From Drechslerella dactyloides (lineage: Eukaryota; Ascomycota; Orbiliomycetes; Orbiliales; Orbiliaceae): DNA of 64,000 nucleotides. The stretch covers positions 558,001 to 622,000 of the forward strand of contig JAGTWJ010000006.1 of assembly GCA_020064725.1 (NCBI GenBank), written 5' to 3'. Numbering within the stretch: position 1 is the stretch's first letter; the number at the start of each line of letters is the position of its first letter. Below the pieces are notes generated by a model. The model saw only the letters and a list, made by a program, of their open reading frames with translations. It was not told the origin of the DNA and did no database searches. Below, piece after piece: positions 24,967-36,752 of the stretch. The translations under genes were made by a program, and so were the position numbers.

Positions 24967-25760
24967 CGTCGAGGATGTATAGAGCGAGGCTAGCTTTCGC
25001 CGGCTTCCAGCTAACTATTCGGATGATACCGCCAGCAAATTCCGAGGTAGTAGGCGGAACGTTGGTGAATGACGATGTTGTCGATAGGCGTTGTATCGAG
25101 CCGAGGATTAGCGTTTGCAGCTTTTTTATATTGTTATACGGGCCATCGGCCCAAATTCGCGGAGTCTACTATCTCTCTTGTTCGCTTAACGCAATTTCGC
25201 CACGCGTTGACCTTGCCGTTCCGTTATATGCACTTCCTTAACCAAGGATCGTCTGAATCGCACTCTGATAGATTCACGGTTCAGCTGCTTTATCCTGCCA
25301 TGCCTCGGCAATTCTATACTCGAGACTCTACTATCGATGTTTGTGTCATCTTGTTCTATTGATACAGGTTCGGACTTTTAGCTGCAAGTTGAGAACCTGG
25401 TTCTTACTTGATTGCAAAATCTGTATGTAGTATTGTGGATCCACCATATTGACGGGTCTACCCATTGGGTGGTCGAGCTCTCGGTATAAAGGGCCCATTG
25501 CTACGAGAGAATGCGTGTCCAGTACATGCAAACTGTTTCTCTAATTGTGGCTACCATTTTGAGGTGGATGTAGACACACACGGAAGTCGGGAGGACAGAG
25601 TCCCAAAACAAGCAGACCACCAACTCCTCTATGCCCTTATATCACTTATCGTACAAGATCCACCATCTGGAAAACGAGAACTCGTAGGTGGTGAAATGAC
25701 GTCACTTTGGCCATTTCATCTTTGTTAACCGGCTGATTCTCTATTTTAGCGTTGTAGGTG
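24967..25760. other. Intergenic region between rlp24 and yta12
   Basis: About 790 bases upstream of yta12 and downstream of rlp24. Short frames here show no known domain. No gene is supported. Confidence 0.55.
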
Positions 25761-26472
25761 CTATTCGAGCTCCATAGTATCGAGTGTCCTGGTCTGTTGC
25801 TGTTTACGTTGAACTCCAGATTTCGCTGATAGAGATATAGCATACGGCGTTTCGTTCAAGGTCTCTTCGATGTCATTCCCATCCTCAAGCACGATTTCTG
25901 CCTGCGAGAGCTTAGCCCTGACTTCTGGAAGCATGTGTTGGTTTTCCTGCACAAGCTTCCGGTCGGATTCACGGCGTGTCGCTGTGTTCCCGGCCATCCT
26001 ACGCCTATAGAAAGCTCTTTCCCTCTTCGTCTGTATTTCGGAAACTCGTTGCATCGTTTTCAAAGTGGTGGCTATCAATTCCCGGGAATAACGTGTGGGG
26101 ACATTGCGTCGAGCAGAGAAGGAAAGAGTCGAGTCCAGCACCATTTCTTTATTTGCGGATTTACGAAAAGGTTTCGTCCATTTCAGCTACACGATCCGCA
26201 AAGGTCAGAACCGGGCGCCAGAACACCGGATATGCAACGAAGTGTGACAACAGCAGGGTCATCTCTTACTTTTCGTGGATTTCGCTTCATTTTGAAGTTC
26301 TTGTGGCATTTCGACCGGCAGAAGCGGAACGCTTTGGCATCATTGCGCACGAAGGTAATACCCTTGGAAGGATACACCGGATGAGAGCAGAAGTAACAAG
26401 TTTCGATCCTGTACTATTTTTAGTATCTTGAATAAAAAAGGAGAGGTGGGTTATCCGCTTTACATACCTCAT
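25761..26472 (-). CDS. rlp24: Ribosome biogenesis protein Rlp24 (L24e-like)
   Basis: Placeholder for ribosomal protein eL24 in nuclear pre-60S particles. In yeast it is released in the cytoplasm by the AAA ATPase Drg1/Afg2. The coding start is a 5-nt exon, ATGAG (26468–26472), followed by GTATGT...TACAG. This gives MRIETCYFCSHPVYPSKGITFVRNDAKAFRFCRSKCHKNF, with the CxxC...CxxxC zinc-ribbon cysteines. A second intron (GTAAGA...TGTAG) joins MKRNPRK to LKWTKPFRKSANKEMVLDSTL. The WTKxFRKxxxKEM block and the ARRNVPTRYSRELIATTL block distinguish Rlp24 from the true ribosomal protein. The protein is about 189 residues. It ends in a Gln/Thr-rich stretch (QRKQQQTRTLDTMELE) rather than the lysine-rich tail often seen. 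Confidence 0.9.
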
Positions 26473-26710
26473 CCTCCCGCGGTTCCGGTACACTAGGAAA
26501 ACGTGATTCGGGCGATGCTGCGATGGAAGATGAAATGGTTTGGGTTGGTGCCAAGACAAGATGTCGGCAAAAGATTTTTCGGGGTTTGTGGTTGGAGGTG
26601 GATTCCAAGGTTGCGCGCAATAACGTTTGTCAACACAAACACTGAGCGAGTAATGCACTACTCTGCACAGAAGCACCTTGGACTGCCGCCGAATGATTCA
26701 GCTATCCCTG

Positions 26711-27735
26711 CTATTTCAGACGCTGAGATTCCATCAACGACTTGACGTCTTGCCTCTCCCTCTGTCCGTTTTCTTCTGCGAGTACCATAGTGGCACCCTC
26801 ATTGACCAGCCGTTCCTCCAACTCGATGTCCTCCATTGCTATTCTCAGCCAGTATTTATGTTTCTCGCACTTTTTCCTCATGCAAAGACCATCACGGCCA
26901 CTGATCTCCCCGCGAGAGAACACGGCATGCCCCTCCTCACTCTCACACCAATCTGCAAACTCGTCATCATCCATCGCGAGACGGATATCAAAGCCGCATA
27001 ATTCCTTAATACCCTTGGATGACTGGTCGATCTCGCCACGTAATTCATCCGCGACGCGCTTCTGACGATCCTTGGCCATGCTGATGAACTGGGAGCGAGT
27101 GCCGAGGCGAGTCTGCTGGCGTTTGATTGCTATTTTCATGGGGGCCAGTTTCTCTCCATCTTCATACAGCGAAGCTTCAACTCTAGCGCGTTCAGCAGTA
27201 CTTCGAGGTACGGACACACTGTCCCCTAAGCTGCGAAAGCTGGATGCATCATCAACTGTACTTAGAACTGCAGCGAGTTCTTTTGTACTGTATTCTGTCA
27301 AGTGTTGCTTTGATCGGAAGAATTCAAGTCCGTGCTCGGGAGAACAGTATTTTGATGGAGGATCGCCGGTCACCGCTGCGGGGCTTTGACACGAGGGTAG
27401 TCTGCATTTGCGTTTCCATGTAGTGGTACCAAAACCTTTGCTCTGGCAATTCGGGCCTAACATAGAGTACGGCGGGGGGCGGTAATCCAACGTTAGTGTA
27501 GCTCCCAATTATAACAAACGGGCTGGATGCAGAGGGTTTGTTCACAATAATATTGGTCTACAAGATCCTCATCAGCCGGCCGAAGCTGAACACATTCGCC
27601 GTGGAACCAGTCGTCACATCCATCGCATCCAATCATCCATTTGCCAGTATCCGGTCTCCGACAGATGCAGTAAACTGTTTCGGTGGGTTGTTTGGAAAGT
27701 TCATTTGGGGTATTTTGTAGGTTTCGGCTCTTCAT
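26711..27735 (-). CDS. spp1: COMPASS subunit Spp1, PHD-finger protein
   Basis: Set1/COMPASS histone H3K4 methyltransferase subunit that reads H3K4me3. The N-terminal exon from 27735 holds the PHD finger (YCICRRPDTGKWMIGCDGCDDWFHGECVQL). The finger is completed across an intron (TATTATT|GTGAAC...GTTAG|GC) that rebuilds YYCPNCQSKGFG. A second cysteine/histidine cluster typical of Spp1 follows: KRKCRLPSCQ, then SKYCSPEHGLEFF. A long helical C-terminal part comes next (RTRLGTRSQFISMAKDRQK, CGFDIRLAMDDDEFADWC), with a final CMRKKCEKH motif. It ends at 26711. A TGA lies in frame upstream of the first ATG. Homologues often have a longer N-terminus, so an extra upstream exon cannot be ruled out. Confidence 0.87.
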
Positions 27736-28093
27736 TACGCAATCTGCCGGTCAGGAACTGGATATAAAGAACTTGAGGGAGCGTTGACTTTGAAGTACGA
27801 GAAGCTTGTACAAAGGTACATGTTCAGTACCCATTAGTGATATCAAAAGTTGGTCAAAATAGGTCCTTGGGAAGTAGATAAGTAGCGCTTTTGTAAATAG
27901 ATGGTTGAAGAATGAACAATCTTACCCCATTTCCTTTTCCTTCTTCACTCAGTGTCCATGATTAGTCAGCATTGTTGTCGGAAATAACAGTCAACTGTGC
28001 CAAGAGTGCGCTTGGCGGGATGCAGCCTAAAAACTCCTACCAATCGCTTCGTTTCATATCTTTAACCATGCATCACGGCATCGGAACATTTCA
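27736..28093. promoter_or_regulatory. Divergent promoter spp1 / tim14
   Basis: About 360 bases between the starts of spp1 (-) and tim14 (+). It must hold both promoters unless spp1 has an extra 5' exon here. No motif stands out. Confidence 0.5.
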
Positions 28094-28669
28094 ATGAATG
28101 TGGTTCTAGTCGGCGTGGGTGTCGCCGCCGCCGCCTTCATGGTAAGTTATATTCTCTATCTTTCATGACGGTCTTCTGACAACCAGTTTCTTGCCGCTTC
28201 TAGGGGCGGGTTGGGTAAGCTCTCCATCATGATATCTTTCACAGCATTTGCCTTCAGAATACCCTGCTAACCTCTTTACGCACCCAGTCTTCAAGCTCTA
28301 CGGAAATATAAGGCCATCCCTGGTGCGACATCCGGATTTGGGAAGCAATTTTACAAGGGTGGATTCGACTCGAGGATGAACCGTCGAGAGGCATCTCTGA
28401 TTCTTTCTCTCAGGTAAGTCATTAAGTACCTGACTTAGTACTGAACTATGCACTCAGTATGGGGTTGTACACCTCTACTACCCGATATATCATACGCGAT
28501 GCTGAATTTTTGAGTAATCCCAAACAGCGAGAGGAATTTGACCAAAGCAAATGTCCGTAAAAACCATCGCCAGCTAATGCTTCTCAATCATCCGGACCGT
28601 GGAGGAAGCCCATACCTGGCTAGCAAAATCAATGAAGCGAAAGAGTTTTTGGATAAAACGACATCCTAG
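28094..28669 (+). CDS. pam18: Mitochondrial import J-domain protein Tim14/Pam18
   Basis: J-protein of the presequence-translocase motor that stimulates mitochondrial Hsp70 at the TIM23 channel. Four exons total 327 nt (108 residues): 28094–28141, 28204–28214, 28288–28413 and 28528–28669. The second exon is only 11 nt. The protein has a short N-terminal membrane segment (MNVVLVGVGVAAAAFM) and then GLQALRKYKAIPGA and FYKGGFDSRMNRREASLILSL. The J-domain HPD motif is in LLNHPDRGGSPYLASKINEAK. The stop is TAG 28667–28669. Every junction is in phase and restores family sequence. Confidence 0.93.
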
Positions 28670-28883
28670 GATGGGCTCACGGAATCACCTGGTCTCCGAA
28701 TCAGACGCATTTTCATCTCCAACTTGGCGACCAGAACAGCCGCGGATACTGCCACTTTCGTTGTCGGGAAGAACTCGAAACACAAAGAGCTTTACACACT
28801 CAACCACACTCCCCTCTTGGATATCTTCTAAAGGAATGTACTCATATAGCAATGTTTTTGCGCGTCTGATTAGAAAATAATAA

Positions 28884-30190
28884 CTAGCCTTGCTGTGTAT
28901 CCTTCACATGGCCAGCAGCTTCTTCGACAAATTCCCTCACCATTCTATTATACTCGCGTACATATTCCGTACTGATGACATGGCCGGCATCCTCAAACAC
29001 GACTTCGCGAGCCCTGGGACCCAATTTTTCCTTCAAGTATTTCGAATGTGACCTAATACGTCTTCAGTATCCACTCGTCCCCTACAATGAGCAAGAGAAG
29101 GGTAGGACTCCTACGGTTCAATCATTTTGTCCTGCAAACCGTATATCACGAGGATATAATCAATATTTTCGGCGATATGCTTCAGTCTTTCGGAGCTGCA
29201 TGAGTGCCACCCCGCCGCAACCAGTTGGCACAAGAATGCGAGAAACGGCGGCTGGTTAACATTTTCAGTTTTCCAAATTTCCTCGGCGTTAAACCGATCT
29301 GCATTTGTCGGGAAAATGCCCAGAGCATCGGGACTATTGATGTATTTCTGCCCGAAAAGAAGCTCGCGAGAGGCCTGGAGGCGTTCTTCGAGGGATTTTG
29401 GTTTTATCAAGGCAACCCTCCGCTTGATATTTTCGAAAAAGGACTATTCCGGAAAATTAGCCGCACTATATGCTGGAAAATGGGAGGCCGGCTTTCGATG
29501 AGTGCCGTTTAACATGGGAGGCTTTGGTTTCCGAGACCAGGTGCCCTACCACTTCTGATTTTATTGCAGCAGCTGTTGATTGAAAGACGACGGAAGCCAC
29601 CCTTTGCGGATACTTGTAAGTTATCTCTTGCGCAATCATCCCTCCCATGGAAACGCCGATTATATGAAGCTGCTTCGAGTTTGTCCAGCCAATATGGGTC
29701 ACGAGCTCCTATATACCTGCTTAGCTCGACATAGATATAGACCTTGAAGGGGCTTGCAGACCATGACATCTTCAGCCATCTCACTTGTAGTGTACCTCAT
29801 CAGGGGTTTATCTGAATTTCCGACACCCCGGTTGTCGAATACCAGCATTGAGAACCTGTCTCCGTTCTCGTGTCCGAAATAACGAATTTGCCTCTGCCAG
29901 GCTATTAAAGGCGCTCGAAGGCCCATGACAAAGACCAGGCAGATCGGGCCGGTGCCATGTACTTCATAATTTATCTAATATAAAAAGCAATCAGTATAAC
30001 CATTTATGGGCTAGGTGACTCGATGCCCCTGATTTCTCCTGGGGTTTCTTTTGGATTCTTGAACCTTTATTGGACCACCCCTCCCACGAGCAACCTCTGC
30101 AAACCCAGCCTGACTTGGCATGAAAGGTTCGATGACATCTTTCATACCAGGGTGAGCGAGTAGCTCGGCCGGAGTCAAATATTTGGGCAT
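28884..30190 (-). CDS. Alpha/beta hydrolase, fungal
   Basis: Alpha/beta-hydrolase fold enzyme; the substrate cannot be read from the sequence. The start at 30190 gives MPKYLTPAELLAHPGMKDVI. Splicing joins GGPIK to INYEVHGTGPICLVFVMGL, DVM to ELVTHIGWTNSKQLHIIG, KSEV to SFFENIKRRVALIKPKS, and QDKMIEP to SHSKYLKEKLG. The nucleophile elbow is GVSMGG (Ser). The acid is probably in YGLQDKMIEP and the catalytic histidine in FEDAGHVIS. The oxyanion region VMGL and VFDNRGVGNSDKP are also conserved. The stop is TAG 28884–28886. One donor is GTCTGC, weaker than usual. Confidence 0.85.
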
Positions 30191-30825
30191 TGTATACAGC
30201 AGAAACTTTGAGAGTTCCCGTCTGCTGCTGTTTTGAGACCTCTATCGCGGCTGGCTTCTTTTTGATCTTGTGATTCCGGCCAATCATGATGAAACCGAGT
30301 GGATCAGTACTACTTCGTAAAAGCTCGAAATGGATCCGGAAGTATAGATGTGCTACTTAAGTGTTACTGGACGCGCTCTGGATGCGCTCAGATTATAGCA
30401 GCTGTAACTGGGTAGACAGGCCGTATCCAAGTTGTAAGAATGCGCATGGTATATTCGGGCTTGTAGACGAGAGGTTTTGCACCCGAGTACCTACTACAGT
30501 AGGTAATCTTCTGGATTATGATAAGCGCGAGTCTTGAATTTACAGCTCGCTTAATCAAGACTTACTTAGGCAAGCATGTACCTATATAAGTACTCAAATA
30601 ACGGTATTTGTTGACAGGAGCAACTCAAACGCGGTTTGAAGTACTACTTAATCGCACATACTATCGGGGTAATGTTGCCGGATTGATCTCACTATATCCT
30701 TGAACACACCCATACATACAGGTAAGAGGCCAGGTATTCTCTCATATGAAGAAACGAATGCAACGGCCTTTGCCGCCACCCGAGCACATCTATATTATAC
30801 ATCACACCCCAATACAACCAGCAGC
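30191..30825. promoter_or_regulatory. Divergent promoter hydrolase / NT-C2 gene
   Basis: About 635 bases between divergent starts. Repeated GTACCTA, TACTTAGG and AAGTACT words occur at about 30485–30650, like those in other intergenic regions of this window. No gene is seen. Confidence 0.5.
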
Positions 30826-32205
30826 ATGCACTCGTTTGTAGGTGAGTTTAGCAATGCGAATGAGCAACTCTACCGCCATCAAGATCGATAACTGAACCCC
30901 CGTGATCACTTCAAGTTCCCAAATCCCGCCGAGTAAGCCAGACCCCAGCCTTAATATGATCGATCCGGCTCTGATACACACTTTTAGCCGCGCTTCAACC
31001 TCAAACTCCAAATCAATGACCTGAATAACGTCCCTCTCGTCAGTGGCTTGGCATATGTCAAATGGCATATCCGTGATTCTCCTCTTGCAGAGTCAAGAGG
31101 ACGAACAAGCAAAATCCCTATCAAAGAACATCGAGTTTCCTGGGGTTATATAAAGGAACTAGTGGTCAAAATGACCGTGGACCGTGCTGGGATGCTTTCG
31201 CCAATCTATCTCGACCTCGAAATAATCCAAGAGTACAGCGGGAGAGAAAGAATAGTCCTTGGAACACTGGAATTGAATCTTGCAGAATATGTTGGCCGCG
31301 AGCGGGAGAATAGGAGGTATCTAATGCAAGCCAGTAAGATTAATTCTACTGTTCAAATAGCCACGGAGCTAAAGCAAATATCCGGCGAGACGAGTTTTAA
31401 AGTGTATGCTCCCAGCTTTCCAAGTGTTATCTATTTAGCACCTCCTAACGTTTTGACTAGACCAGATCTTAGGCCCGCGCAAGTTTTTTCGGGAATCGCT
31501 GGAATCGCTATGGGCGAACAACTGATTTCGGATTCTGTTGAAGCAACTTCAACTCCAGCTGCTGCAAATCCTGCATATGGCACTGAGATATCTAATATAT
31601 CCGCCCACTCCCGAGAAAGGGATCGCATCCAGGACATATATCGAAAATCTCTCGCCGCTTCCTGGCAACTTCAAACTGGTGAGCTGAACGCCGTCGATTG
31701 TATAGAAGATATCTTCTCTGGCGGAAGTGGCTGGGCCGGGGATAGAGATCGGGGTCAACTGGCAGGCACAGAGTCCACCCAGTCCACGAATGTCGCCAAT
31801 GACCATGGGGGCAATACATCAAATCACCGCTCTTCAGCGCATAGATTTAGTAGCTGGCCTCAAGTCGACTCTCATTGGAAACGGGCGCGAAGCTTTCACA
31901 TCTTGGAACGGCATCCAACGGATATCTCTCCAGTCAACTCGTCGGTTGTATTAAATGCGCGTTCAAGTACTCAATCTACATCGAGGGCAAATGGCTCGAA
32001 GGGGATTTTGTCAGCTGGACGGCCAACTCTCTCGAGTAGGAACCTAAGTATTGTAGATTCCGTCTCCCCACATTCCTCGATGAACCACGAGAGCTTGCAC
32101 CAAGAAAGGACTACATCTGTTGCATCAAGCATGTCGCATAGCTGGCATCCTACAGAGACCGCAGAAGAGGATTTGCGGGAAAATTTTATCAGCTGGTCCC
32201 TCTAA
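30826..32205 (+). CDS. NT-C2 (EEIG1/EHBP1-type N-terminal C2) domain protein
   Basis: Protein with an N-terminal C2 domain of the EEIG1/EHBP1 class, thought to attach to membranes; the fungal function is not established. Three exons total 1,251 nt (416 residues): 30826–30841, a 17-nt exon 30916–30932, and 30988–32205. Together they rebuild MHSFVVPKSRRPRFNLKLQ, then INDLNNVPLVSGLAYVKWHI. Further C2 blocks are SRGRTSKIPIKEHRVSW, LTVDR-like VKMTVDRAGMLSP and LGTLELNLAEYVGRE. A disordered Ser/Thr-rich C-terminal half follows. The stop is at 32203–32205. It is the last normal-composition gene before the AT-rich island. Confidence 0.88.
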
Positions 32206-32494
32206 ATTGTCCTTATCCGGTTATGGTTGGATTCCCTAGAGACTAGCAAGCAGACGCATTCTTGTGCTGGAGCCCTGTATGGATTGTGCCTACGTACATG
32301 CACACATGGGGGGTATGAGAGTGTACGGGCCGGGGGCTGAAGGGGGCTGGGAGGGGACCTATCTTTGCTTAGGAAATCACTTATTTCGAATACCCCATCT
32401 ATATAGACCCTTAGTTACCATGGGTTAGGCTGTTTTTTGAGTTGTTTTAGATCATATTGTAAGATAATCTTGAATTAATGTAGTTGTCATGTCA
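32206..32494. other. Boundary from gene block to AT-rich island
   Basis: The 3' flank of the NT-C2 gene includes a G-rich stretch at about 32305–32360 and then turns AT-rich. No gene is seen. Confidence 0.6.
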
Positions 32495-33086
32495 TTTGTG
32501 GAGTTGCGGACCGGATGTGGCTGGCTGGAACGCCAAGCCTGGCTGTCTGTATGTAGTTTACTAGTAAATGCACAGGATGGAGATTCTTCTCTATTATTAT
32601 TAAGATTAATTATTAGAATCTAACTTTATAGATTTTATTTAGTAATATCAATTGCTTCAAGTTGCAATCTGTTGTATATTTAAAAGGTTAGATTAAATAA
32701 TTTGTTTAACTTAGGTGCCGGTGAATCTATAGTTCATGGTGATGATGATGTTGTATTGATGATGGTCATGCTAACTATCCAGATCCAGAAAAGAGTAGAT
32801 ACATACATACCAATACCAAAACCCAGGTTATATAATATTATCTCCAATAAAAAAAGAAGTTAGTATATGTGGTGGTGTGGGCCGGATATGGCTGGCCGGA
32901 ATGCCAAGCCTAGCTAAATATATATAGTTTATTAATAAATATACAAAATAAAGATTCTGTTTAATTGTCATCAATCTTAACCATTAAAAATCTAATTTTA
33001 TTAATTTTATTTAATAATATTAATTATTTATAATTTATTATATATTTAAAAAGTTAAATTAAATAATTTATTTAACTTAAATAAAT
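32495..33086. mobile_element. TRIM-like pair of ~215-bp direct repeats
   Basis: Two direct repeats, about 32498–32716 and 32868–33085, share CCGGATRTGGCTGGC, GCCAAGCCT and a long AT-rich 3' part ending near AATAATTTRTTTAACTTA. Each starts near TGTGG. About 150 bases lie between them, ending in the purine run AAAAAAAGAAG just before the second copy. Paired terminal repeats, a tiny interior and a purine tract resemble a terminal-repeat retrotransposon in miniature. The right copy has lost more C and G, as expected from RIP. Exact ends are not defined. Confidence 0.45.
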
Positions 33087-33581
33087 CTTAAGTAATTTAG
33101 TTATATATTAAACTATAAAGATAAATTTCTTTTTAAATTATATTTATTTCTTTTTTTTATATCTTATTAATTAATTAATTAATTATAAACTTAAATCTTA
33201 AACTAACACTTCCCTTTTATTTAAAATTTAATAAAAATTTTAAAATATATCTAGAATATTTTTTAAATATTATTATTTGTTTAAATTATTTTATTTTAAT
33301 TTTATAATATTGTTATAATTTTTTTTAAAAAAAGAATAATTTTATAAGATCCTAACTATAGCTAAAATTTAAAAATCTTCTAAATTTATTTATTACACCT
33401 TTTAATATATATATTATTTCTATTACCCCTCATCTTATATCCTTATGTTTTTTATATTTTTTTATTTTTTTTATATATAATATATAAATAATTCAAATTT
33501 TAATTTAAAATTTTTTTATATACTTATAAATTATCCTATTTTTATTTTATTTTATTATTTTCAACTTATATATAATTGTTA
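33087..33581. other. Extremely AT-rich spacer
   Basis: About 500 bases of AT-rich sequence with long T and A runs. No recognisable gene or element is seen; it is probably decayed repeat. Confidence 0.5.
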
Positions 33582-33675
33582 CACTTCGGCCCAAAACTGG
33601 GTCGAATGCACTTCACTCTAAAGTCCCTGACTCTTAGTTACTACTATATGGGTTTTTAATAAAGGAAGATAAATA
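33582..33675 (-). repeat. Fragment of Gypsy LTR, minus orientation
   Basis: Begins TGTTACACTTCGGCCC. Its reverse complement matches 62577–62678, the 3' end of the Gypsy LTR, including GGGCCGAAGTGTAACA and GACTAAGAGTCAGG. Differences are mostly C/T or G/A changes. It is cut off exactly where the Copia LTR1 starts. Confidence 0.8.
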
Positions 33676-33910
33676 TGTTAGATTAAATAGCAATCCAGGT
33701 CATGATTAGCATGCAGTTCAATATACAGCAGCATACAGACTGTGAAATACTCAGCCACTAGCTAGTGGCAGAGTACTCTGAGTGGCTATACAATTATGTG
33801 GTCTGCAGACTGTTGTCTAATTGTTTCTTGGTATTTTGTTATATAATCTACAAACATTATTGTAATATATACTGATATATGTATGAGATTTTGATTTATA
33901 TAATATAATA
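33676..33910 (+). repeat. Copia LTR1 (235 bp)
   Basis: Starts TGTTAGATTAAATAGCAATC and ends in TAATATAATA (CA end mutated to TA). It is the least mutated of five copies that align end to end at exactly 235 bp. It contains the palindromic word CCACTAGCTAGTGG. Confidence 0.9.
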
Positions 33911-35461
33911 TGTTATTAGTACTAATTTTTTAATTTTAAAAAATAATCTATAATATAATCTATTGTTTATGGTGACTATTATATTAGTTGTGGTTAATAA
34001 ATTGTAGAATATAATATGTTGAATTAGCTTACTTTTATTTCTGTGGTATATATTTTAATCTATGTGTTAAATTGTAATCTAAATTACTAAATAGTATCTT
34101 AAAATAATAAAAGCTCTTTTTATATAGGGATTTTGTAACTGTAGAATAATAAAACAAATTATATTATTTGGAAAATTAAGATCTATAATAGACTAAGAGT
34201 ATATACTTAAAATAAATATTATTTCTCTAACTTTATTGAATCTTTTTATTATAGGAAGCTAGGTGTTGTTAATAATACTGCTTTATAATCTACTTTATAA
34301 TTTGAAGTTCCTAGATCTTAGCCTGTAGGGTAATTTGTTAAATCAAATATAGCTGCTAGAACTAGGTTATAAATCAATACAAATCAAAAAAACAGTTTAT
34401 TGGTAGATATAATAGTCTTACTGTTAGGATAAGAATTATAGGCTACTCCTCAAAATATAGAACAGTCTGTAGCCCATCCTACATCAAAAGATGAGATTAT
34501 ATGTTTTAAGATTGTAGAATCTTTTATAAAAGAATTTATTAAATAGTATATTACAAAACAAATAAAAATTCTTATTTATAATAAAAATACTTTCTAGAAA
34601 ATGATAAAGTATCTAGAAGAAAAATTTTAATTATTTATTTATTTAGTAATCACAATCCTACAAAATAAACTATAGAATATATATATATAAATATAAGGAA
34701 ATCTATATATTAGATTATAATCTTTTATTTTTTTAAAGTTAAAATATTACAAAATAAAAGATTCTTAATTAATCTACAGTCTAGATTTAGTAATAAAGAC
34801 CTTCTACATTACACTTTTACTACCTTTTATAAATCAAAGTGTGAGGAAATAATTCACTATACAAAGATCTTTAAAATAAATTATATAAAAAATAAAAGCT
34901 AATTCACATATAATAATTACTACTTAACTATAGAAGCCATCCTACTTATAAACAAAAATAAACAAAATATAATTAATTTAAGGTTTTCATTAAATTATAA
35001 TAATTACTTCCCTTATATAAATTAATCTATAACTGCCCAGAGCAGCTTACAAGCCTACACTACAGCAGCAAAATAAGTTGTAAAATAGAAAATAAAGGGC
35101 AACCTAGGCACTATAAAACAGCTTATAAAAAAAAAATCCAAAAAAATTTAAAAGATTAAAGCAAACAGAAGAAATAATGGTATAAATATTATGATTTATT
35201 AATTTATAATATCAAGGATTATTAGAAACTCTTTTTAAAAAAAAGCCCTATAAATAAAGATAAGAAACAAACTGCAGTTTAGTTTAAAAAATTAATATAT
35301 TAGTTTCTAGGTTATCTTTTAAGGGTTTACAAGGCCAGCCAAAAGGTTAGTTTATAGAGTAATCTATAAATTAAATAGTATATTAATTTAGTAGTAATAA
35401 ACTATATCTCATTTTAAAAAAAAAGATTTAATAATCTGAAGCTAGTAGAATAGAAGAAGTA

Positions 35462-35664
35462 CATTATTCTAAGTAACAATTCTAGGGTTATAATATAAAG
35501 GATAAATATAATCTTAATTAATATACAATAAATCCAGATTATAATTTAAAATATCCTATATATTTTAAAGATAGGAATAAATCTCTTTTTAACTAATAAT
35601 CTATTAGATATAGATAGTAAATATAATATCTTTAAAAAAAGCTATAAACTACTAACTATAGATA
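35462..35664 (+). repeat. 203-bp Copia segment, left copy of direct duplication
   Basis: This stretch of Copia A just left of the foldback element is repeated at 36753–36954, just right of it. Shared words include TCTTAATTAATATA and AGATTATAATTTAAAATAT. Copia B has the segment only once (about 44003–44206). Confidence 0.75.
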
Positions 35665-36752
35665 ACGTGTACGATAAGCGACCGGGTCAGACAAGCGACC
35701 GGGTCACCCTCCTGGTCAAACACCCCACCAAAAACCCTTTCATTAATATTGTAGTCAATATCTATTAGAAAATTATAAAAAAAAATATTTTAAATAAATA
35801 TAGATTAAAATAATCTAATATTATTTTTTTTAATTTTTTAAACCTAATATTAAATTAATAATAATTATTTTAATTTTTTAAAAAACAACACATTTTTTTA
35901 GGTGTTTGACTGTAAATATCTCTATAATTTATTAATAAAAATCTCTAAAAATGTAATATATAATAGATATCTGTATAATCTAGGTTTATACCGAGCCATT
36001 ACTTAATATATTAAAAATTAAGGTCTAGAAAGTCTGCTAAAGTCGGTACAACACAGGCACAACACTCTAGCTATTTTTCTTAATAATTATATATAAAAAA
36101 ATTTTAAAAAATTAATATTAAATTAAATAAGATTAAATTATAATTTTATAATTTTTTAAATTTTTTTTATTAAAAATTCAATTTTTTATAAATTTTAAAA
36201 ATTTTGTATAATAAAAATTAAAAAATTAAGAATAAATTCAATATTATATAAAAAAAATTAAAAAAATATAATAATTAATTTTTAATATATTAAAATTAAA
36301 ATTAATTTTTTTTAGATTTTTTTATTATATTTTTATATATAATTTTATTGAAAATAGTTGGATGTGTTGTACCGACTTTAGCAGACTTTCTAGACCTTAA
36401 TTTTTAATATATTAAGTAATGGCTCGGTATAAACCTAGATTATACAGATATCTATTATATATTACATTTTTAGAGATTTTTATTAATAAATTATAGAGAT
36501 ATTTACAGTCAAACACCTAAAAAAATGTGTTGTTTTTTAAAAATTAAAATAATTATTATTAATTTAATATTAGGTTTAAAAAATTAAAAAAAATAATATT
36601 AGATTATCTTAATCTATATTTATTTAAAATATTTTTTTTTATAATTTTCTAATAGATATTGACTACAATATTAATGAAAGGGTTTTTGGTGGGGTGTTTG
36701 ACCAGGAGGGTGACCCGGTCGCTTGTCTGACCCGGTCGCTTATCGTACACGT
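35665..36752. mobile_element. 1,088-bp foldback (MITE-like) element 1
   Basis: A non-coding element flanked by TA on both sides. Its two arms of about 390 bp are near-perfect reverse complements (outer arm 35665–36055, inner arm about 36366–36752). The loop of about 300 bp is AT-rich. It begins ACGTGTACGATAAGCG and ends with the reverse complement. Near each end the module AAGCGACCGGGTCA occurs twice in direct orientation, as in the pogo elements of this window. No open frame is present. A pogo transposase probably mobilised it in trans. Confidence 0.85.
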
